Part shown: piece after piece, positions 59,801 to 64,000 of the stretch
Numbering within the stretch: position 1 is the stretch's first letter
Layout of the letters: each line of letters begins with the position of its first letter
Assembly: GCA_949361645.1 (NCBI GenBank)
Contig: OX442417.1
Coordinates: forward strand, 9,716,309 to 9,780,308
Source: Spongilla lacustris
Taxonomy: Eukaryota > Porifera > Demospongiae > Spongillida > Spongillidae
Direction: 5' to 3'
DNA length: 64,000 nt
Notes under the pieces: generated by a model
The model's database searches: none
Seen by the model: only the letters and a program-made list of their open reading frames with translations
What the model was told of the DNA's origin: nothing
Program-made: the position numbers and the translations under genes

Positions 59801-60029
59801 TTATTGTTCCATGTTTTATCACATACTTACACATATCCAAACTGTACATGTTAATTCCATGGTGGTTTTAAAACAAAAGGTCAAACAAAATACATTTGCA
59901 TGTACATGTACATGTACATTTGTATTCTTATCATAATTTTGCATTTGCACCCTTTAGATTACCACTAAGTGTGATCCACTTATGTTTCTTTCAGTTTCCA
60001 TTCCATCAGAACCCTCACTAACCCATCAG
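44840..60029 (+). CDS. Ubiquitin-specific protease with long coiled coil, 3' incomplete
   Basis: Eleven exons join in frame: 44840-44896, 44958-45065, 46799-46837, 47749-47829, 51490-52962, 53604-53665, 53770-53897, 54564-54646, 58056-58181, 59675-59743, 59958-60029. The order is a Pro-rich N-terminus, a basic/Ser linker, a Lys/Glu coiled coil of about 490 residues, then a USP catalytic domain with Cys box ([12 protein letters not shown]), QQDSQEFL box, a C-x2-C pair and an LSVSIPSEP strand. USPs remove ubiquitin from proteins. The His box with the catalytic His is not found before 64 kb, so the gene continues beyond or is broken. The second Cys pair of the zinc ribbon is also not seen. I cannot match it to one vertebrate USP. 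Confidence 0.8.
44958..45065 (+). CDS. USP exon 2, Pro-rich
   Basis: TGATGCAG|GAG to CAACAG|GTACGT, 36 codons, phase 0. It encodes [20 protein letters not shown] and a [11 protein letters not shown] end. Confidence 0.65.
45871..46133. mobile_element. Tc1/mariner-like foldback MITE
   Basis: The ends read CAGTGCCGGCTCGCAAGAG and, inverted, CAGTGCCAATTTGCAAGAG. The arms run about 110 bp inward. The left flank is TA; the right flank is TG. CAGTG termini at a TA are typical of Tc1-like elements. The right arm carries a TACATGTA where the left arm, aligned without gaps otherwise, has only the 2-bp equivalent. Confidence 0.65.
46134..46352 (-). other. Unidentified minus-strand coding-like frame
   Basis: A frame from [20 protein letters not shown] through [20 protein letters not shown] and [19 protein letters not shown] runs into the MITE end. 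Its composition is protein-like but no family is recognised. Probably a repeat-derived fragment. Confidence 0.2.
46799..46837 (+). CDS. USP exon 3, 39 nt
   Basis: TATTTCTTATTAG|AGA to GGGAG|GTAGCA, phase 0, encoding [13 protein letters not shown]. Confidence 0.5.
47209..47397. mobile_element. Small G/C-run MITE
   Basis: GGGCGGCGGAAGG at the left and CCGGTTCCGCCACCGCTGT at the right are inverted; long G runs lie inside. It contains GGGGTGCTGTCCACG, shared with the 22.1-kb insertion. Confidence 0.45.
47749..47829 (+). CDS. USP exon 4, Ser/His-rich
   Basis: CATGTAG|TGC to GTTCAA|GTGAGT, 27 codons, phase 0: [20 protein letters not shown] then QSTSTVQ. An acceptor three bases later would put a stop in frame, which supports this boundary. 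Confidence 0.5.
48246..51362 (-). mobile_element. R2-like (RLE-type) retrotransposon, nearly intact, 5'-truncated
   Basis: One frame of 968 codons runs from the Met at 51233 to 48327. The same frame is open upstream to about 51360 and contains the first half of a C2H2 finger ([12 protein letters not shown]...H-x3-H spanning the Met), so the Met is not the true start. Motifs from the Met: CHHC (31-34), [15 protein letters not shown] (about 324), RT motif A VDMTNAFN (D391), [13 protein letters not shown] (441-453), YLDDGA (479-484), zinc knuckle [19 protein letters not shown] (778-796), RLE-like [10 protein letters not shown]...D (840-858). The CXC-like N-terminus of the 26.5-kb copy is absent, consistent with 5' truncation at insertion. 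No poly(A) tail is obvious. It lies antisense in the USP intron before the coiled-coil exon. Confidence 0.85.
51490..52962 (+). CDS. USP exon 5: giant coiled coil
   Basis: A 1473-nt exon after CCTCAACACAG, phase 0, ending GAG|GTACAT (an equally in-frame donor CAT|GTAAGC lies 6 nt on). The 491 residues are mostly Lys/Glu heptad-like sequence with internally repeated blocks (for example [27 protein letters not shown]). There is no stop, although AAA/GAA-rich sequence with repeats is prone to slippage. It probably forms a long homodimeric rod positioning the protease. The long opposite-strand frames (51666-53049) are shadows of this composition. Confidence 0.8.
53604..53665 (+). CDS. USP exon 6
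   Basis: TGTCTTTGTTAG|CCT to ATAAG|GTTAGT, phase 0 to phase 2: [20 protein letters not shown] then R across the junction. Confidence 0.6.
53770..53897 (+). CDS. USP exon 7: catalytic Cys box
   Basis: TTCACTTGCAG|A to GTGAAAG|GTGATT, phase 2 to phase 1. It encodes [20 protein letters not shown] then [20 protein letters not shown]. The nucleophile Cys codon is 53831-53833 within NLGNTCYMN, the USP signature. Confidence 0.92.
54564..54646 (+). CDS. USP exon 8
   Basis: TTTGCAAG|GG to CTTAAG|GTTGGA, phase 1 to phase 0: [20 protein letters not shown] then VKPLRLK, the helix and P-x-x-L-K that follow the Cys box in USPs. Confidence 0.8.
54953..55197. mobile_element. Foldback MITE, second family
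   Basis: The arms start TGGTGGTACATGTATATAGG and end with its complement. Inside are GTGTAAAAAGGAAGGAAACA and an inner TCCTATATTTAGCAC palindrome. The arms are about 100 bp. A truncated relative lies at 14650-14795, where the terminal TACATGTA is only TA. Confidence 0.75.
55198..56740. other. USP intron, no exon recognised
   Basis: Contains a diverged run of a CCCCTGTTAGAATGACTG-like unit at about 56085-56260 (roughly 30-bp periodic). No splice-flanked coding block. Confidence 0.4.
56747..56945 (-). pseudogene. Fragment with YKAxPEKK repeats
   Basis: On minus after an acceptor-like [29 protein letters not shown], then [20 protein letters not shown] and [18 protein letters not shown]. The Y-x-A-x-P-E-K-K repeat is a basic tandem motif I associate with repeat-encoded proteins of invertebrates. 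No other domain is nearby, so probably a transposon gene fragment in the USP intron. Confidence 0.3.
57594..57885. repeat. 143-bp tandem duplication rich in TACATG
   Basis: GGATGTCCAGACAGTTGTAG occurs at 57603 and 57746. The intervening sequence, with many TACATGTACATG palindromes, is almost identical in both copies. Confidence 0.85.
58056..58181 (+). CDS. USP exon 9: QQDSQEFL box
   Basis: TTACATGCAG|GTT to AGTGAG|GTTTGT, 42 codons, phase 0: [20 protein letters not shown] then [15 protein letters not shown]-x-G-x-x-QQD-x-QEFL is the second USP signature (oxyanion-hole side). Confidence 0.9.
58215..58500 (-). pseudogene. Acidic protein fragment, unidentified
   Basis: One minus frame reads [20 protein letters not shown] then [20 protein letters not shown], one stop, then [20 protein letters not shown]. 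Acidic N-terminal regions like this occur in transposases, but no catalytic part is present. Repeat fragment in the USP intron. Confidence 0.25.
59675..59743 (+). CDS. USP exon 10: first half of the zinc ribbon
   Basis: GTACAATAG|GAA to CACCAG|GTATGT, phase 0: [20 protein letters not shown] then CHQ. V-x-x-x-F-x-G-x-x-x-x-x-x-x-C-x-x-C is typical of USPs. Confidence 0.8.
59958..60029 (+). CDS. USP exon 11
   Basis: CACCCTTTAG|ATT to CATCAG|GTAAGT, phase 0: [20 protein letters not shown] then LTHQ. F-L-S-V-x-I-P is the strand after the first Cys pair. An acceptor at 60094 opens VLKHLQKLL but runs into a TACATG tract; it may be the next exon or noise. Confidence 0.75.
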
Positions 60030-61432
60030 GTAAGTACAGTTACAATGTACTTGTATATGAAGGGGAAATTATTAATATACAATTGTGCTTTCAGGTGCTC
60101 AAACACCTTCAGAAATTGCTGTACATGTACATGTACTGTACATGTACATGTACATGTACTGTACATGTACATGTACATGTACAGTATGTAGACGTACATG
60201 TAGTGAATGCATACATGTACATGTACGGTACATGTGTACTGAGTTGCAGAAATGTATGTGCGGTGATGCAAAAATGCAACAGAATATAGTATAGTACCAG
60301 TCAGAAAAAAGTTTCCCTATGTTCCACGTAGTTTAATTATCATGATGTAGAATCATAGTGTGAGACCGTAGCTACATGTACATTGTATACGTACAGTGTA
60401 GTGAAGTTCGTGTACAAATTGAACGTGTTCAGGTAGTAGAATTTGGCCGATTTGTCGCGCAAACACAAGTACATGTACCAGCAGCTTTGAAAGAATGACG
60501 TACATGTACATTGTACATTTCGCACCATGTAATCATGGTAATGCAGGCACGCGTTGTCTCTACATGTACGTGCTTAGCGTATCACCATACTCTACGGTCG
60601 GAAACTTTTTTCTGACTGGTACTGTATACATGTGCATGTACATGTACACTGTACAGTAGCTACAGTCACAGTGATTTGGATAAGGTTTTGCTTTTGACCA
60701 GACATAATAGTCAATACATGATCAGACATGGATAAATTTTGACCAAACACAGTTTAACTGCTAGAATCAAGGAATACAGTTTCAACATTTGTAACAAAAA
60801 CTACTCCGCTAAAAAGCTATCCCAGTCATCAATATTTACAGTGTACAATGTACATGTTGTTCCATGATACATGTAGTTGATACAAATTTGTTGACCCAGT
60901 AATACATGTAAAAGCTTTCAAGTGGTTATTAGCTGGTCTTCAAACTGTATGCACGATTTGCATTTCAAGGCAGCTACTACTTGTAGTTGGGAGTAGCTCG
61001 AAATTTGCGCAGTGTACGCAAAGGTTGGGCTATGCCCGAGGGGTCAACACGAGCTTACATGTATAGCCAGTACGGAATTTCTTAATTTCTGAAATTTCCC
61101 AGATTTCGGCCGGATTTCCCAGATTTCTGCCATATTTCCCAGATTTCTAATCTAAGTTTCTGCTTGATTTCTACCGGTAGTATTTTGTTTCTCCTGAACA
61201 TCTCTTTCCGAAGTCCCGAATATCTATGCATTCTGTTCTGTGCTAGGTGAGTGTCAAGGCTGTCAGGGCTGACAGCGAGTGAGCTATCAGCATTTCTAAA
61301 ATGAATGAACTTATAGCCGAACAACTGTCTTTTACCAGGTCCATGCTGACAGCATTGCATAAAGGAACACACATTGATCTCTATTAGTCTCCAGGCAGTG
61401 GTCCTACAATGTACATGTTGTACAGTGGTGCT
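60030..61432. other. USP intron or downstream, TACATG-rich
   Basis: Dense (TACATG)n palindromes at 60117-60240. A short palindromic block with TTTCCCAGATTTC repeats lies at about 61090-61150. No further USP exon was recognised. Confidence 0.4.
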
Positions 61433-62611
61433 CTTCGAAAGAGGGGAAAATGCAATAATGCGCATTTTTGATAATATCTCATGAATGGTATATAATTGTA
61501 TCATGTCAATTACATTTTTAGATTCAGCATCTATATGTACTTCTGAACGGAGTACATTGGTACATTCACTTTAATCGAATTAATTATGACTTGTAAAGAA
61601 AACAGTGCACCATAGTAAGTAACTGCTGGTCAGGTAGGATGTTCAAGGCTATAACTCCTCTATTCTTTGCAAATAACTACCAATTTTTTTTGTATGTACA
61701 CAATACAGGTGAGTACCTATGATGTTGTATTGAGCTCTTAATCCCACTTGCTGTGGAGATCGGTAGAAAAGTATCACTTTTTAGAAGGAGGTGGGGACTT
61801 TATATGAATTAGTTTGACGTACATGTACGGTTAAAGCTTTTTCTAAATGAGAGGTCTCTGGGGTATCAGTGTAATTTTTTCTAATTTTTTGGCAGCTTGC
61901 TATCAACATTATACAATCTATGAAATGTTAAAAAGCTTAACATTGAAAGCCATTTTTCATTTGTTTGTAGGATTTCTCTGTATATCATAGTAAAAGTGTA
62001 GCAAATAATCAGCGTTTGTACATATACTTACTCTATCAAGTGTTCTACATGTACATGTATAAATGCTTTAAAGTTATGTACAGTGCTTACAAACACAAAT
62101 ATCTTTACTACATGTTTACTATGATACAATGTATACAGAAAAATCCTAAAAACGGGTGAAAAGTGGCTTTCAATGTTAAGCTTTTTTAACATTTCATGGA
62201 TTGCTTAATGCTGATAGCAAGTTGCCAAAAAATTATTTGGATACTATAGGGACCTCTCATTTCGAAAAAGTTAATTTGAACCCATAAGTCCAAGCAACTT
62301 GTCTGAATTCATACGAAGACCCCGCCTCCATTTGAAAAGTGATACCTTCCTACCAATCTCCACAGCGTGTGAGGCTTAAGAGCTCAACACAACACTGTAT
62401 TACATACTCACCTGTATGGGGTGCTTAATTACATGTAACTACTGCAAATAATAGAGGAGTTATAGCCTTGAACAGGTTGACCAGCAGTTGTTTACTATGG
62501 TGCATTGTTTTGTTTACAAGTGATAATTAAATTAAAATGAATTTCTTCTGAGATATTATCAAAAATGTGCATTATTAATAATTTTTTCCCCTCTTTCTAT
62601 GAACACCACTG
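61433..62611. mobile_element. 1.18-kb Tc1/mariner-like foldback element
   Basis: The left end is CAGTGGTGCTCTTCGAAAG and the right end, inverted, CAGTGGTGTTCATAGAAAG. The arms of over 500 bp are inverted and about 85-90% alike. TA lies directly outside both ends (61431-61432 and 62612-62613), the target duplication of Tc1/mariner elements. No transposase, so non-autonomous. Confidence 0.8.
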
Positions 62612-63448
62612 TAGATCGCTACCATCCTAGATCTAGGACCACCGTATTACAGCTTAGAATATAAATTGTAATTTTATTATGGTCTCCAATCTTATTGGAA
62701 TAAACATTACATATAGCTAAGAAGAAAGCACTAAAACAATTTGTTTATTTTCTAATACATGTACAATGTATAACTGTAGCAGAATGAGTTTTTTGCAAAA
62801 ATTGGTGAAAAGTGACGAAAGATAATCGGTTTCTTGTAACTTCACATGTGCTCTATGTCTGTGGAACACATTTTAACATTAGTAAAGCACTGCCCTATCA
62901 CTGCACTCTGATTTATGCATAGATTATGCTTCAGACATTATATATGAATAGATAACGACTTTGGTTTGCTTGAAATCTATAAATGATCGCATTTACATGT
63001 ACACAAAGAACAAAATTAGCATACAGGAGAATTTTTATAATTGATCTAGCTAGACCCAATTATTTATGGTACTGCTACAGGTGTAGTGCTCTTTCCACAA
63101 ATCAAATGAAAATAGATATCTTGTCAATGCCACAGCCCCTTTGTAATGAGACATTAATGCTACTGCCTTGTGTACAACAATGTTATTCTGTGCATGTATG
63201 GCGGCAGTACTTAAGTATCTGCTGCACTATGCCACTTACTCCTACAACGTCTGCTCAACAGACATTAGTCTGGTTGTAATGGTCATTCTCCATTTTGTCC
63301 CTAAACATACATATACTTGTAACAAGATCATAATTCCATATTGAAGTAAATACCCCCCCCCTCCCCCCCCCCCCCCAGTTACAAACCTGTTCTCTTGTCG
63401 GCTCCTGATCACAGCTGAGGGTGCTTTAGCTTTCCTTGTAACTAGTAG
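62612..63448. other. Non-coding stretch
   Basis: AT-rich; C-rich run at about 63352-63377. No exon recognised. Confidence 0.35.
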
Positions 63449-64000
63449 AGGCCTCTGAACAACTTTATTCAGCATTCTCTTCTGCTTCTTGTACGTCCTG
63501 GTCTCTCCTACAGCATTCATTTATCTCCGCCTGACCCGTTCGACTTCAAACGCCCAGACGAGTGGGAGCGTTGGAAACGCCGCTTCGAACAATTCAGAAT
63601 TGCATCAGGATTGTCTCAAGAATCTGATGAGCGTCAAGTAAGTACGCTGCTTTATTGCCTGGGAGAGGAAGCAGAGGATGTGCTCATGTCCACACATGTC
63701 ACGACCGAACAACGGAAGAAATACAAAGACGTGGTTGGGAAATTGGATGGATTCTTCAAAGTTCGGAGAAATGTGATTTTCGAACAGGCCAGATTCAACC
63801 GCCGTAATCAAATGGAGGGCGAGTCAGTAGAACAATATATTACAGCATTGTATACATGTAGCTTTGCAGAGAACTGTGAATATGGCGAGTGGAAGGACCA
63901 AATGATTCGTGACAGATTGGTTGTAGGGATCAGAGATACATCTCTTTCAGAACGTCTCCAAATGGACCCTGACTTGACATTGGAGAATGCCAAGAAGACT
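63449..64000 (+). CDS. Ty3/Gypsy-type Gag, partial, runs off the window
   Basis: The frame is open from a stop at 63446 to the window end, at least 184 codons. It contains LSPPDPFDFKRPDEWERWKR then RFEQFRIASGLSQ, LLYCLGEEAEDVLMST, FFKVRRNVIFEQARFNRRNQ, GESVEQYITALYTCSFAENC, MIRDRLVVGIRDTSLSERLQ and so on. This is the capsid-like Gag of invertebrate Ty3/Gypsy retrotransposons. No ATG precedes the conserved part; TCTCTCCTACAG just before CATTTATCTCC could be a splice acceptor. Protease and RT would lie beyond the window. A domesticated Gag gene cannot be excluded. Confidence 0.8.

Noticed and set aside
60094..60240. A further USP exon after 60029
   Set aside because: The acceptor is good but the frame enters a TACATG tract after nine codons and lacks the expected acidic residue pattern; left unassigned.

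Overview
The window is eukaryotic, intron-rich and AT-leaning DNA from an animal. The combination of a Death-NACHT-LRR receptor, an Ig/FN3 membrane receptor, short GT-AG exons, R2-like and Ty3-like retroelements and very abundant TACATG palindromic tracts suggests a marine invertebrate. A sponge is my best guess, but this is inference from gene style and not a species identification.

Layout. 1-5.8 kb: a hAT-like MITE carrying a 24-bp minisatellite, a decayed transposon-type gene and a small foldback element. 5.8-19.7 kb, minus strand: an NLR innate-immune gene whose exons I could join by consistent phase-1 introns. Its first coding exon has a hydrophobic leader ending in a 2A ribosome-skipping motif. 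It continues with a Death domain exon, three short Pro/Ser linker exons, a 1.6-kb NACHT exon and an LRR-like exon. One intron holds a 3.1-kb array of a 31-bp minisatellite. 19.7-31 kb: repeats plus plus-strand remnants of Ig/FN3 receptor exons, interrupted by a broken R2-like retrotransposon (about 26.5-29.4 kb). 32.7-35.3 kb: a second, more diverged retrotransposon corpse. 36.2-39.8 kb, minus strand: an intact-looking receptor of eight exons (signal peptide, Ig, FN3-type domains, transmembrane helix, short tail). 40.0-40.8 kb: a large foldback element. 42.2-43.5 kb, minus strand: an intronless aspartyl/asparaginyl beta-hydroxylase. 44.8-60.0 kb, plus strand: a ubiquitin-specific protease with a coiled-coil exon of about 490 codons, the Cys box and the QQDSQEF box. 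Its 3' end (His box) is not found in the window. An almost full-length R2-like retrotransposon sits antisense in one of its introns. 61.4-62.6 kb: a 1.2-kb TA-flanked foldback. 63.4 kb to the end: a Ty3/Gypsy-type gag frame running off the window.

Two things stand out. First, the NLR starts with a leader ending GDVEVNPGP, so ribosomes should make a separate N-terminal peptide and a Death-NACHT protein starting with Pro. Second, comparing repeat copies inside this window shows that TACATGTA-type tracts arise as discrete insertions at TA dinucleotides (+6, +12 or +13 bp). The unit TA-CATG-TA is what a Tc1-like transposon with CA...TG ends leaves on excision, so the pervasive (TACATG)n tracts may be stacked excision scars. 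All intron-exon joins come from reading splice consensus and phase by eye; no transcript data were available.
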